Positions 33,444 through 43,022 of a DNA stretch of 64,000 nt are shown here, in pieces. Under the pieces are notes generated by a model. It searched no databases. It had not been told where the DNA came from and saw only the letters and a program-made list of their open reading frames with translations. The translations under genes and the position numbers were made by a program. Position 1 is the stretch's first letter; every line of letters begins with the position of its first letter. The DNA is from an uncultured Clostridia bacterium (lineage in GTDB: Bacteria; Bacillota; Clostridia; TANB77; CAG-508), in contig CAPXSA010000028.1 of assembly GCA_948735595.1 (NCBI GenBank), positions 17,945 to 81,944 on the forward strand. Reading direction: 5' to 3'.

Positions 33444-33511
33444 GATAAAAACTACCTTTTAGAACGAACTAATTTTTAATTAAATACATTTACTTTTCGA
33501 AAGGAGAAAAA

Positions 33512-33808
33512 ATGAAATTTATTTTTCCACAAAATTATAACTTTAAAAATAAATTTTTAGGTGTCGTAGAATATTCTACTTTATTATTTAATATTATTTG
33601 GGATTTATTTATCTTTTCATTTGTTAATTTGCTTTTTCAAAATGCAACCATTAAAATATTTATTTTTATTATTTTTTGCTTACCAATATTTTTATTTAGT
33701 ATAGTTGGTTTTAATCATGAAAATATTATTTATATTTTTATTTATTTAATTAAATATTTAAAAAGTACGAAATTATATTTTTATCATAAAAATCCGCATC
33801 TCTTTTAG
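33512..33808 (+). CDS. PrgI-family membrane protein of the T4SS
   Basis: 98 residues with two adjacent hydrophobic helices (about 22-45 and 47-68) after a short N-terminus starting MKFIFPQNYNFKNKFLGVV; this double helix plus basic tail is the PrgI layout. PrgI normally precedes the VirB4 ATPase gene, but here the gene is followed by 2.2 kb of T-rich DNA and VirB4 lies 10 kb away on the other strand. AAAGGAG precedes the start. Confidence 0.7.
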   Translation: MKFIFPQNYNFKNKFLGVVEYSTLLFNIIWDLFIFSFVNLLFQNATIKIFIFIIFCLPIFLFSIVGFNHENIIYIFIYLIKYLKSTKLYFYHKNPHLF

Positions 33809-35960
33809 GAATATTTTTAATTACTTTTCCCTTGTTTTTTGTAGTAATTTTTCTACTCTTTTTATATAACAATTTGTCCAAAAGATAACAATAACCCATC
33901 TTTATTTTCTTACGAGTTGTTGTTGTCTTTTTGTTAAGCATACTCGTTTTTACTTCTTCTTCATGTTCATGAACATCTAATTTGTGTTTTGTAAGTCTTT
34001 TTCACCTTCTCCTCTTTCTTGCTTTATGTATACTAAATCACATCTTTCTATTTTGATATTCTGTTGCTCTACTTCCCTTTATTCCGAAGTACTCTCTTCT
34101 ATTCTCTCTACTCCTTTATTATAGGATTGGCTATCTATCTTCATCGTTTTGAAGTAGAATCATTCGTCTACTTCAAAGTAGCTTTCAAGTTATTCCTTGT
34201 TTTACTTTAATTTCCCCTATACTTTATGACAATTTTTATTTGAATTCTTGCCATATAATTTTATCTCATTTCCTAATTCTTTTTTAGGCACTTCCCTCTC
34301 TTAATTTTCTCTTCTTTTCTCCTTTTATTTCTTCTCATTTTCCGGAGTTTTATTATCTAGTAATTCGCAAAAAATTTTAATACTCTTTTTTTATTCTTTT
34401 TTTATTTCTTTTTCTACTTTACTAAAATTTATAATTAGATTTTATCTTTTTTATTCTAATATTTAATTACTTTTTATTTCCCTTTTACTTCTTTTTTATT
34501 TTTATTTTCTCTCTCTCTTTTATAAAAAAATTTTAATGTCTTTTTTATTTCTTTTTTAAAATTTAATTTTTATTTTTCTCTTTTTCTATTTTTGATTTTC
34601 GAATTTCTATTTTCAAATTTTTGCTTTTTCACTTTTTTAGATTCTTTATTTTTGAATTTTACTTTTTTAATTTTTTATTTTTTCAAGTTTTTTATTTTAT
34701 ATTTTCTATTTGTTTTATTTTGTCAAAAAGACTACGATGTATTTTTACTTTTTATTCCTGTTTTTAATTTTATTATTATTTTTTTCTTCTTCTTCTTTCT
34801 TTTTATTTTAGTCTATTCCATTTTTCCTTTTTGCTCTTCTGTTTTTATCACTTTGTTTTTTCATTAAATTATTTTTTTCATTTCCACTTTATTTTTTTAT
34901 TCTATTATTTTACTTCTATTAAACTCTTTTATTTTCTATTTGCATTTTATATTATTACATTATGATACTTTCTTATATTATTCCTTTATCAAATTTTTCT
35001 CTATTCTATATCTGTCTTCTAAATTTATTTTGCAAAGTAACTTATTCAAATTTTTGTTTTATTACTTTCTCTTCCGTATGTTTGTCTTTTTGTAATCTTT
35101 ATTCTATTTCTTACTTTTTCTTTGCCTTTCCCATCTTTTCTTGTTTTCAACTACATTTTTCCTTTTTTGTTTCTTTTGGCTTTATGTTACCTTTTGTAAT
35201 ATCATTTTTCTTTTTTCAAAATTTCAACCTTTCCCTTTATTCCGAAGCATTTTTTCCTTTTGCTATTCTACTCTTTTGTCCTACTTTTTGTCTCATTCCT
35301 TCTGATCTTTCTTCTTTTCCTTATCAATTTTGTTACTCTTCCATGAGTTTCTTCACTTAACCACTCATACTTTTTGTCAATTTTATTTTTATCTTTTGAC
35401 TCTTTCTTTTTCTCTATTCTTATTCACCTTTTCTCTTTATTTTCTTATGTAAACATATCTTTTTTTTCACATTTTCTTTCTTTCCATCTGCTACTTTTTA
35501 TCTTTATTTTAATTCCGAATTTATATTTTCATTATCTACCTTTACTATTTTCCTCTTTTATATTTTTCTATTACTTTTTTATCATTTTATTTTATAGCAA
35601 TTATTCTTCCTATTTTTATTTTCTCTTTCTTTTTTCTCTATTTTATTTCTTTAGATTTCATTTTTAACTTTATTATTTTTTCTATTTTTTATTTTGATTT
35701 TTATACTATATTTTTTTCAACTCCAGAAATCTATTTTGAAGTTTTTTGCCTTTGTGTCAATTTCTGTTTCGCGATTATTTTTTATTTATTCTTATTATTT
35801 TTCTTTTATCATTTTATATTGTACTTTTTATATTTTCACTTTGTTATTTTATTTTTTACTATAATTTATATTGATTTATAATTTATGACTTTTAATCATT
35901 CTATAATTTATAATATTAGATTACATGAGTCTTCAAATTATTCATTACATTTATAGTTTT
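33809..35960. other. 2.2-kb gene-free T-rich desert
   Basis: Almost pure T with C and A on the plus strand, G very rare; the short open frames are Phe/Leu/Ser-only and without ribosome sites, so no gene is called. It contains a hairpin (TTTGAAGTAGA/TCTACTTCAAA, about 34149-34178) and two copies of CCCTTTATTCCGAAG (34075-34089 and 35233-35247). The A-rich stretch at 62231-64000 is its mirror in strand bias. Confidence 0.75.
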
Positions 35961-35973
35961 CTCCTCTAGTTTA

Positions 35974-36002
35974 TTGTAAAATCTTCAAGAAAATGATATA
36001 AT
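35974..36002 (+). promoter_or_regulatory. Promoter of dnaD-dnaI
   Basis: TTGTAA (35974-35979), 17-base spacer, extended -10 TGATATAAT ending at 36002. Confidence 0.75.
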
Positions 36003-36033
36003 CTGACAAAACATACTAATTGGAGGAATACCT

Positions 36034-37008
36034 ATGAAGCTAGAACAAAATGAGACTTTGCCTATTTTTTCAAATACTACTTTACCTGATATATTCTTTA
36101 CAGAATATTTACCTGAGGCAAATGGTGATTATATTAAAATCTATTTATATATTTTGTTTCTATCGAAATACGACAAAGATATTAAAGTAAACGACTTAAG
36201 CAAAAAATTAGGTCTTCCTTTAAAAGTCATTCAAGATGGTATGAAATATTGGGAAGATCAAGGTGTGCTTATTAGAAAAAACACAGGCTATATGATTACT
36301 AATTTACAAGAAAAAGAATTACATCAACTATATAAACCTAAAGTTGCTTTATCAGCAGATCAAATTCAAAAATCTGCTGAAAGTCAAAAGAAAGCAAAAA
36401 CAATTGAATATATTAACAACCGATACTTTTCTGGCCTTATGCCAACTACTTGGTACCCTGATATTGAACTTTGGTTCCAAAAATATCATTTTGAAGATGA
36501 AGTTATGATTTCATTATTTGATTATTGTTTTAATAAATCTGCTCTTCACAAAAACTATGTACAAGCCGTTGCTGATGCTTGGTTTAAAAATAAAATTCAA
36601 ACCTTTAACGATTTGGATCAATATTATGAAAAACAGGAAAAGTTAAATAAATTAGCAAGTTTAGTTTCTAAAAAGTTAGGCTTAGCTAGGCAATTATCCC
36701 AATACGAATATGCTTATTTAGAAAAATGGGTTATTGATTTTGGCTTTTCTTTTGATATTATTGAAATTGCGTTAAAAAGAACCACTTCTAAAGTAAACCC
36801 AAGCTTTGACTATATTGATAAGTTACTTTCTGATTGGCATGATAGAGGCTTTACATCAGCTGAGCAAGTCAATAAATTTTTAACTGATATGAAGCAAAAG
36901 AACAAAGATATTAAACAATTAGAAAAGAAGACTGGTTTCCAAAAATATGAACAGAGATCTTACGATAACTTAAATGCTTTGTATGCTAATAAAAAAGCAG
37001 AGGTTTAA
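36034..37008 (+). CDS. dnaD: DnaD-like primosome protein
   Basis: 324 residues. N-terminal winged helix (KVNDLSKKLGLPLKVIQDGM, about 50-80) and a C-terminal DnaD/DnaB2 domain (about 205-295) with LSQYEYAYLEKWVIDFGF, IEIALKRTT and YIDKLLSDWHDRGFTSAEQV. In Firmicutes this family helps load the replicative helicase at the origin and at restart sites. The gene lies 19 bases before dnaI, an expected pairing, with its own promoter and AATTGGAGG site. A middle domain of about 90 residues is less typical. Confidence 0.9.
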   Translation: MKLEQNETLPIFSNTTLPDIFFTEYLPEANGDYIKIYLYILFLSKYDKDIKVNDLSKKLGLPLKVIQDGMKYWEDQGVLIRKNTGYMITNLQEKELHQLYKPKVALSADQIQKSAESQKKAKTIEYINNRYFSGLMPTTWYPDIELWFQKYHFEDEVMISLFDYCFNKSALHKNYVQAVADAWFKNKIQTFNDLDQYYEKQEKLNKLASLVSKKLGLARQLSQYEYAYLEKWVIDFGFSFDIIEIALKRTTSKVNPSFDYIDKLLSDWHDRGFTSAEQVNKFLTDMKQKNKDIKQLEKKTGFQKYEQRSYDNLNALYANKKAEV

Positions 37009-37027
37009 AATGGTATAGGAGGTTATT

Positions 37028-38026
37028 TTGAATAATACTACTTTGAAATCTTTATTAATTGAATATGATAAAAAAAGAAGAGTTGCTCAGGAAATAGCGG
37101 AAAAAGAAAAAGAAAAGTTGTACCAAGAGGTTGATGAATTACAGAAAATAGAGCAAGAAATTAATAAAACAGCTTTACTGAATATAAAACGAATTGCAGA
37201 AAGCGCTGATACTCATTTAATAGAGCAACTTCATCAAGATATAGAAACATTAAAGAAGAAAAAAGAAAAAACCTTAAAGTCTCTTGGTAAAAGAGCTGAA
37301 AATGCACTTCCTCATTATGAGTGTTCAAAATGTGAAGATACAGGATATATTACACGAGATAATCAAACACAAATGTGTAATTGCTTAAAACAAAAAATTT
37401 ATGATATAGAATACAACAAGTCTAATATCTATGCTTTAGAAAAACAAAATTTTAACAGCTTTAATATTAATTTCTATTCTAATGATATCAATCCAGAGAA
37501 ATATCAGTCAGATATTTCTCCTCGAGAAAATATTGAATTAATTTTAAAAATTTGTCAAAACTTTGTAAAAAACTTTGATAATGTAGAAGAAAAGAATTTA
37601 TTATTTACTGGAAAAACTGGACTTGGAAAAACATTTCTTTCTAGTTCAATTGCAAATGAACTCTTAAAACAAGGAAAAACAGTTTTATATCAAACTGCAT
37701 CTGTTATGTTAGATACTATTATTGATTATCGTTTTGGAAAAGTTAATAGTTCTAAAGATATCTATGACCATTTATTAAATGTAGATTTACTAATTATTGA
37801 TGATTTGGGAACAGAAGGTACTAACCAAATGAAATTGGTAGAACTATTTAATATTATTAATTCTAGATTATTAACCTCTAAAAAAGTGACTAAAACAATC
37901 ATCTCTACGAACTTAAGCTTACAAACTTTATTTGAGAACTATGATGAGAGAATTGTTTCAAGATTAGTTGGAAATTATGATATTTGTTATTTTTTCGGTG
38001 AAGATATACGATTTATGAAAAAGTAG
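37028..38026 (+). CDS. dnaI: DnaI/DnaC-like helicase loader ATPase
   Basis: 332 residues. N-terminal coiled coil (about 1-90), Zn cluster CSKCEDTGYI...CNC (about 99-118), then an AAA+ ATPase with Walker A FTGKTGLGKTFLSS (about 194-206), Walker B LLIIDDLGTEG and arginine-finger segment DERIVSRLVG. It loads the DnaB-type helicase onto oriC DNA together with DnaD. Start is the TTG at 37028, five bases after AGGAGG; there is no better ATG. Confidence 0.92.
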   Translation: MNNTTLKSLLIEYDKKRRVAQEIAEKEKEKLYQEVDELQKIEQEINKTALLNIKRIAESADTHLIEQLHQDIETLKKKKEKTLKSLGKRAENALPHYECSKCEDTGYITRDNQTQMCNCLKQKIYDIEYNKSNIYALEKQNFNSFNINFYSNDINPEKYQSDISPRENIELILKICQNFVKNFDNVEEKNLLFTGKTGLGKTFLSSSIANELLKQGKTVLYQTASVMLDTIIDYRFGKVNSSKDIYDHLLNVDLLIIDDLGTEGTNQMKLVELFNIINSRLLTSKKVTKTIISTNLSLQTLFENYDERIVSRLVGNYDICYFFGEDIRFMKK

Positions 38027-38051
38027 ATAAATACCAAAACTCAATAAAAAC

Positions 38052-38099
38052 CATAAAACTTCCCTCAAAAATTTGACGGAAGTTTTATGATCTTTATAT
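38052..38099. terminator. Bidirectional terminator between dnaI and gyrA
   Basis: CATAAAACTTCC and GGAAGTTTTATG form a 12-bp stem between convergent genes. Confidence 0.8.
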
Positions 38100-38115
38100 T
38101 TATTAAATCTTTTTG

Positions 38116-40587
38116 TTATTCCTGTATTTGCTCTGAAATGTCATTTTCTTCTGGATTAATGGTTTCAATACTAACAACTCTTCCTTCATTTGTTCTCATT
38201 AAAGTAACCCCCTGTGTTGCTCTTCCTAAGATGCTAATATCTTTTACACGTAGCCTAATAATGGTTCCATTTTCAGTAATAAGCATAACATCTTCATTGT
38301 CAGTTGCTACACGAATACCTACGATATTTCCTGTTTTTGGTGTGATCTTGTATGTCATTACACCTTTTCCACCTCTAGTTTGTACTCTGTATTCTTCTAA
38401 TTCAGTTCTCTTGCCAAATCCATTTTCAGTAATAGCAAGTAATGTAGCATTTGTATTTCCTTCAATAATAGATTCCATTCCAATCACGAAATCATCATCA
38501 TTTAAGCGTATTCCAATAACACCTTGTGCTGTTCTTCCCATTGGTCTTACATCTTTTTCACTAAAAGTAATACAAATTCCTTGACTTGTTACTAAAACAA
38601 CATTGTCTTGTCCATCTGTTAAACGAACATCGATTAATTCGTCATCTTCTCTTAAAGTGATAGATAAAAGTCCAGTTTTTCTACTAGAGTCATATTCATT
38701 TAATGGTGTCTTTTTAATAAAGCCTTGTTTTGTTCCCATTAACAAATATTTTCCATCTGCAAAATTAGAAATTGGAATTACCGCTGAAATTTTCTCTCCT
38801 GCGTCAAGTCTTAATAAATTAACAATTGCAGTACCTTTTGCTGTTCTTCCTGCTTCTGGAATTTCATAACCTCTTAAACGATATAGTTTTCCTTTATTAC
38901 TAAAGAATAGTAGTGTATCATGAGTAGATGCTGTAAAGATTTGCTTTACAAAGTCATTTTCTCTTGTTGCTAGTCCTGTAATTCCTTTTCCTCCACGGTT
39001 TTGGCTCTTATAAGTATCTACTGGCATTCTTTTTACATATCCAAAATGTGTTAAAGTAATAACAGTCTGCTCTTCTTTTACTAAATCTTCAATATCGATT
39101 TCGCCTTCTGCTGCAACAATTTTTGTTTTTCTTTCATTTCCATATTTTTGTCTAATTTCAAGTAGTTCTTCCTTGATAACATCATAAAGTAACTTCTCAC
39201 TAGATAAGATCTCTCTTAAATGTGCAATCAATTTCATTAATTCGTTATATTCTTCATCAATTTTTTCTCTTTGTAAGCCTGATAATGTTTTTAATCTCAT
39301 ATCTAGAATAGACTGTGCTTGAATGTCAGAAAGTTTAAATCTTTCCATTAATCTTTCTTTCGCATCATCATATGAATTACGGATAATTTCAATTACTTCA
39401 TCAATATTGTCTAATGCAATTTTTAATCCTTCTAAAATATGTGCTCTAGCTAATGCTTTATCTAATTCAAATTGAGTTCTACGAAGGATAACCGTTTTTC
39501 TGTGATCAATATAGTGGTCTAAACACTGTCTCAATGTTAAAATCTTTGGTTCTCCATTTACTAAAGCAAGTGTGATAATTCCAAAAGTATCTTGTAATTG
39601 TGTATGCTTATATAGTTGATTTAAAATAACTTGTGCATTCACATCTCTTTTTAATTCAATTACAATTCTTACTTTTGACTCTCTATCTGACTCATCTCTA
39701 ATTTCAGAAATACCTTCTATCCTTTTTTCTTTTGCCAAGTTAGCCATATTCTCAATTAATTTTGCTTTATTTACTTGGTATGGAAGAGAATTTACAATAA
39801 TTCTTTGTTTATTATTGCTCATTTCTTCAATTTCACATTCGCCGCGAACTGTAATCTTTCCTCTTCCTGTTGTATAAGCTTGTCTTATTCCTTCTAAACC
39901 TAAGATAATGCCTTCTGTTGGAAAGTCTGGTCCTTTGATTACTTCCATTAATTGTTCATCTGTTACATCATCTTCGTCAATAATTTTAATAATTCCATCA
40001 ATGACCTCTGTTAAGTTATGTGGTGGAATATTTGTTGCCATTCCTACTGCAATTCCTGAAGAACCATTAATTAATAAAGTAGGTATTTTAGAAGGAAGTA
40101 CTGTTGGCTCTTGTAAACGATCATCATAGTTTGGCATAAAATCTACTGTATTTTTCTCAATATCAGTAAGCATGGTTTCTGCAATTTTTGCCATTCTCGC
40201 TTCTGTGTACCTCATAGCTGCTGCTGGGTCACCATCAATAGAACCAAAGTTACCATGTCCATCAATTAAAGGATATCTTTGAGTAAAGTCTTGTGCTAAT
40301 CTAACCATTGCATCATATACTGAAGCATCTCCGTGTGGGTGATATCTACCCAAAACAGAACCTACTGTGTTAGCACATTTTCTATATGGCTTGTCAGAGG
40401 TAATTCCATCTTCATACATAGCATATAAAATTCTTCTATGTACTGGTTTTAAACCATCTCTTACATCTGGAAGCGCTCTTGCTACAATAACGCTCATAGC
40501 ATAATCAATATAGGCTGTGCGCATTTCTTTTTCAATGTCACGCTCTATAATTTTTCCGTCGTTTCTTTTTTCGTTATTTTCGTCCAT
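38116..40587 (-). CDS. gyrA: DNA gyrase subunit A
   Basis: 823 residues. The breakage-reunion domain contains VGDVLGKYHPHGD-type sequence (GRYHPHGDASVYD) and the catalytic Tyr in AAMRYTEARM. Six beta-pinwheel repeats follow, with the gyrase-specific GyrA box SQNRGGKG, which separates it from ParC, and a second QTRGGKG. With GyrB it introduces negative supercoils. It is normally beside gyrB near the origin; here a T4SS gene block lies between. AGGACAAG precedes the start. Confidence 0.97.
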   Translation of the reverse strand: MDENNEKRNDGKIIERDIEKEMRTAYIDYAMSVIVARALPDVRDGLKPVHRRILYAMYEDGITSDKPYRKCANTVGSVLGRYHPHGDASVYDAMVRLAQDFTQRYPLIDGHGNFGSIDGDPAAAMRYTEARMAKIAETMLTDIEKNTVDFMPNYDDRLQEPTVLPSKIPTLLINGSSGIAVGMATNIPPHNLTEVIDGIIKIIDEDDVTDEQLMEVIKGPDFPTEGIILGLEGIRQAYTTGRGKITVRGECEIEEMSNNKQRIIVNSLPYQVNKAKLIENMANLAKEKRIEGISEIRDESDRESKVRIVIELKRDVNAQVILNQLYKHTQLQDTFGIITLALVNGEPKILTLRQCLDHYIDHRKTVILRRTQFELDKALARAHILEGLKIALDNIDEVIEIIRNSYDDAKERLMERFKLSDIQAQSILDMRLKTLSGLQREKIDEEYNELMKLIAHLREILSSEKLLYDVIKEELLEIRQKYGNERKTKIVAAEGEIDIEDLVKEEQTVITLTHFGYVKRMPVDTYKSQNRGGKGITGLATRENDFVKQIFTASTHDTLLFFSNKGKLYRLRGYEIPEAGRTAKGTAIVNLLRLDAGEKISAVIPISNFADGKYLLMGTKQGFIKKTPLNEYDSSRKTGLLSITLREDDELIDVRLTDGQDNVVLVTSQGICITFSEKDVRPMGRTAQGVIGIRLNDDDFVIGMESIIEGNTNATLLAITENGFGKRTELEEYRVQTRGGKGVMTYKITPKTGNIVGIRVATDNEDVMLITENGTIIRLRVKDISILGRATQGVTLMRTNEGRVVSIETINPEENDISEQIQE

Positions 40588-40956
40588 TGTTCTTGTCCTT
40601 TCTTCTTAGGAATTTTCTGCTGTGAATGCATTATTTTTCCTATTTTTATTCCATTTGTATTATACTAAACTAGCAAAAAATATGCAAGCAAAAAACAAGA
40701 AAAAAAGCAAGAAAAATCAAGTATTTTCCCTACTTTTTTATTTTGAATTGAAAACTTATTTTGGATATTTCTATCTCTTAAATGATACTTCAAATATGAA
40801 GTATAAACATCTAAATGATGTTATAAATCACATTATTTATATTAGATATAAGTTTTTAAGTGATAGAAAATATCAATCATAAGCACCTAAAATGAAACGG
40901 AATATTTCATTAGAATAAAAATTTATATTTAAATTAAAATAATTTAAATAACACTA
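40588..40956 (-). promoter_or_regulatory. gyrA upstream region and promoter
   Basis: Minus-strand TTGCAT (40682-40687), 17-base spacer, TATAAT (40659-40664), about 70 bases before gyrA. The rest is AT-rich with an ATACTTC/GAAGTAT hairpin near 40788 and no gene. Confidence 0.6.
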
Positions 40957-41700
40957 TTATTTCGTTAATATACCTGCCAGTTCCAATTGTTCTTGTGATA
41001 AATTAAAATCTTGTCCATTATTTTTTATGAGCAAGTGTAAATTTTCTATCTGTTTTGCCTGTTTTATGGTTTGTTCTATTGGTAGTACCTCTTTTAATCT
41101 ATCTTTTATTTTCTGATACTCTCTTTCCATTCCTTCAAAGTTTTGGGCTTGAAAATAATTTCTCCAATTATTTTCATACTTTCCTAACTTCTCAATGCTG
41201 TTCAACTGGCTAACAAATTCAGTCTCTATATGATTACTTACATTGTCTAAAATAACATTCTTTCCTTGTCTAATCATACTAGTAACTTCTCTTGGTATCC
41301 AACCTTGCTTACTGGTAAAAGAAAGCGCTGTGTCTAAAGCATCAGATATACCATCAATAATTCCTCCATTTTTCACTGCATTTTGGGCTTGTGAAACATT
41401 TTCAAATTTTCCTGTAAAAATCCCAGTTACACTCTTACCAAGCTCTACTGCGCTGTCAATTGCTTTGTCAATGCCTTCTTTTAATCCACCTTTAATTAAG
41501 CTATTTTTTACATCAATTACTTGGTTTTCTACGAAATCTGGTAATACCCATCGAAGGCCTAAGTCGACTGCAGTATTAACTACCTTTCCTAATGTTGTAT
41601 CTAAAAAGTTCTTTTGCTCATTGGCTGTTACCAGTTCCTGCCTATCTTCATTTCTACTTTGTTCTAACATATTATTTTTATCCGCTAAGATTTCTTCCAT
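40957..41700 (-). CDS. Hypothetical protein of the VirB4-side T4SS operon
   Basis: 247 residues, soluble and helical, with VDLGLRWVLPDFVENQVIDV, a GGLKEGIDKAIDSAVELGKS repeat and a similar GGIIDGISDALDTALSF segment suggesting an internal duplication (about 70-90 and 112-130). Its start overlaps the end of the ATPase gene by 16 bases, so they are translated together. AAAGGTAAT precedes it. No known family recognised; association with the T4SS is by position. Confidence 0.6.
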   Translation of the reverse strand: MEEILADKNNMLEQSRNEDRQELVTANEQKNFLDTTLGKVVNTAVDLGLRWVLPDFVENQVIDVKNSLIKGGLKEGIDKAIDSAVELGKSVTGIFTGKFENVSQAQNAVKNGGIIDGISDALDTALSFTSKQGWIPREVTSMIRQGKNVILDNVSNHIETEFVSQLNSIEKLGKYENNWRNYFQAQNFEGMEREYQKIKDRLKEVLPIEQTIKQAKQIENLHLLIKNNGQDFNLSQEQLELAGILTK

Positions 41701-42977
41701 AAACTTATTACCTTTCTTTCTATTACTTCATTTTTTAATAACCTTTGGAAAACATTTAAATATTCTTTTTGCAGTTCTTTCTTCAAGTGCCTTGTATCAT
41801 TTTTATTAATTAACAAATTATACTCGGAATTATTAGAGAGCTTCCCTAAAATAGTAAACCCTGAAAAAACATTTTTTAGAATAGAACTATCTATTGAATT
41901 TTCGTTATATTTATTGAATAAAATATGAAACTCTTTTTGCGGAATTCCCCATTGATTAATATAAATATTTAATAATTTTTTTGCTTTTTTAATTTCAAGC
42001 AAATTAGGTTCCACCATAAAAATATTGATGTTACTATTTTTCATAATTTCCTTAGTATAATCCAAAAAGCATTCTGAAGAAGTATCAATGATAATAACGG
42101 TATACTTTTCTTTTAGTTTTGATAAGATGTTCTTTATTTTCACTTTACTAATTTGATATTGACCATCAAATAGCAAACTAATTCCTGCAATTAAATCTAT
42201 TTGGTTATTGATTTTCATAATTAATTCTTCTATTTGTAATGGTTCTAACAAATTATTAGATTTTATCTTATTTGCTACCTTTTCTGGATATTTTTTAATT
42301 CCTAAAATGGTATGCAAACTATTATTTAACACATCAAAGTCAATAATTAAAATTTTGCTTTTGTTCTCCATAAAGGCTTTAGCCAAATTAACGCTAAAAA
42401 TACTTTTACCTACTCCACTTGTCCCGCTTACACAAATTATTTTAGTCTGTTCTTGTTTACTCGATGTGTCTTCTTTTTTTACCTTCCCTATTGCTAATAA
42501 TTTTTTATTCTTTATCTTTTCATTTTTTCTTTGCAAAAATTCTCTTATGCCTTTTTGATTACTTTCTTTTTCTATTACAAATTGCTTTAATTCTTCTAGT
42601 TCTCTTTTCAATTGCTTGTTTTCATTCTCTTCCTTTATTAATTCAATAACTTTAAAAATCTCGATTTGATTATCATAGAAAATGGAATAAATACCTTTGG
42701 CATATAAATAGTTTTCTAATTCTTGATTTTTCTTTTCTAAAAATAAAATAATTTGTATATTAGGACTATTCTTTTTTATTTTCTCAATTAATTCTTTTAA
42801 CTCTATTTCTCCTTGTAGTAATTCACTTAAAATCAAAACATCAACTTGTTTCTTTTCTAAAACTTCTATAATACCTTCTTTATATGGAATATCTTCTGAA
42901 ACAACTTCCAAAGTATCTTCTTGCTTTAATTTCTGGTTTAAATTCTGATTACCTATTGCCGTCATTACTTTTTTCAT
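41685..42977 (-). CDS. CpaE/TadZ-like ATPase with pseudo-receiver domain
   Basis: 430 residues. Residues 1-120 resemble a receiver fold (VDVLILSELLQGEIELKE) lacking a clear phosphorylation site. A coiled linker follows, then a ParA/MinD-type ATPase with deviant Walker A CVSGTSGVGKSIFSVNLA (about 188-205), IIDFDVLNNSL and VIIIDTSS. CpaE/TadZ proteins position pilus or secretion machines; here it is in a T4SS operon and may localise the channel. That role is inferred. Confidence 0.8.
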   Translation of the reverse strand: MKKVMTAIGNQNLNQKLKQEDTLEVVSEDIPYKEGIIEVLEKKQVDVLILSELLQGEIELKELIEKIKKNSPNIQIILFLEKKNQELENYLYAKGIYSIFYDNQIEIFKVIELIKEENENKQLKRELEELKQFVIEKESNQKGIREFLQRKNEKIKNKKLLAIGKVKKEDTSSKQEQTKIICVSGTSGVGKSIFSVNLAKAFMENKSKILIIDFDVLNNSLHTILGIKKYPEKVANKIKSNNLLEPLQIEELIMKINNQIDLIAGISLLFDGQYQISKVKIKNILSKLKEKYTVIIIDTSSECFLDYTKEIMKNSNINIFMVEPNLLEIKKAKKLLNIYINQWGIPQKEFHILFNKYNENSIDSSILKNVFSGFTILGKLSNNSEYNLLINKNDTRHLKKELQKEYLNVFQRLLKNEVIERKVISLWKKS

Positions 42978-43022
42978 TTCTTTCCCCTTCTTTTACTTCT
43001 TTTCTCCTTCCTTTGTTTCTTA

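Noticed and set aside
33809..35700. Several Phe/Leu/Ser-rich open frames in the T-rich region as membrane proteins
   Set aside because: They have no ribosome sites, no recognisable motifs, and arise from base composition that makes stops rare on that strand.
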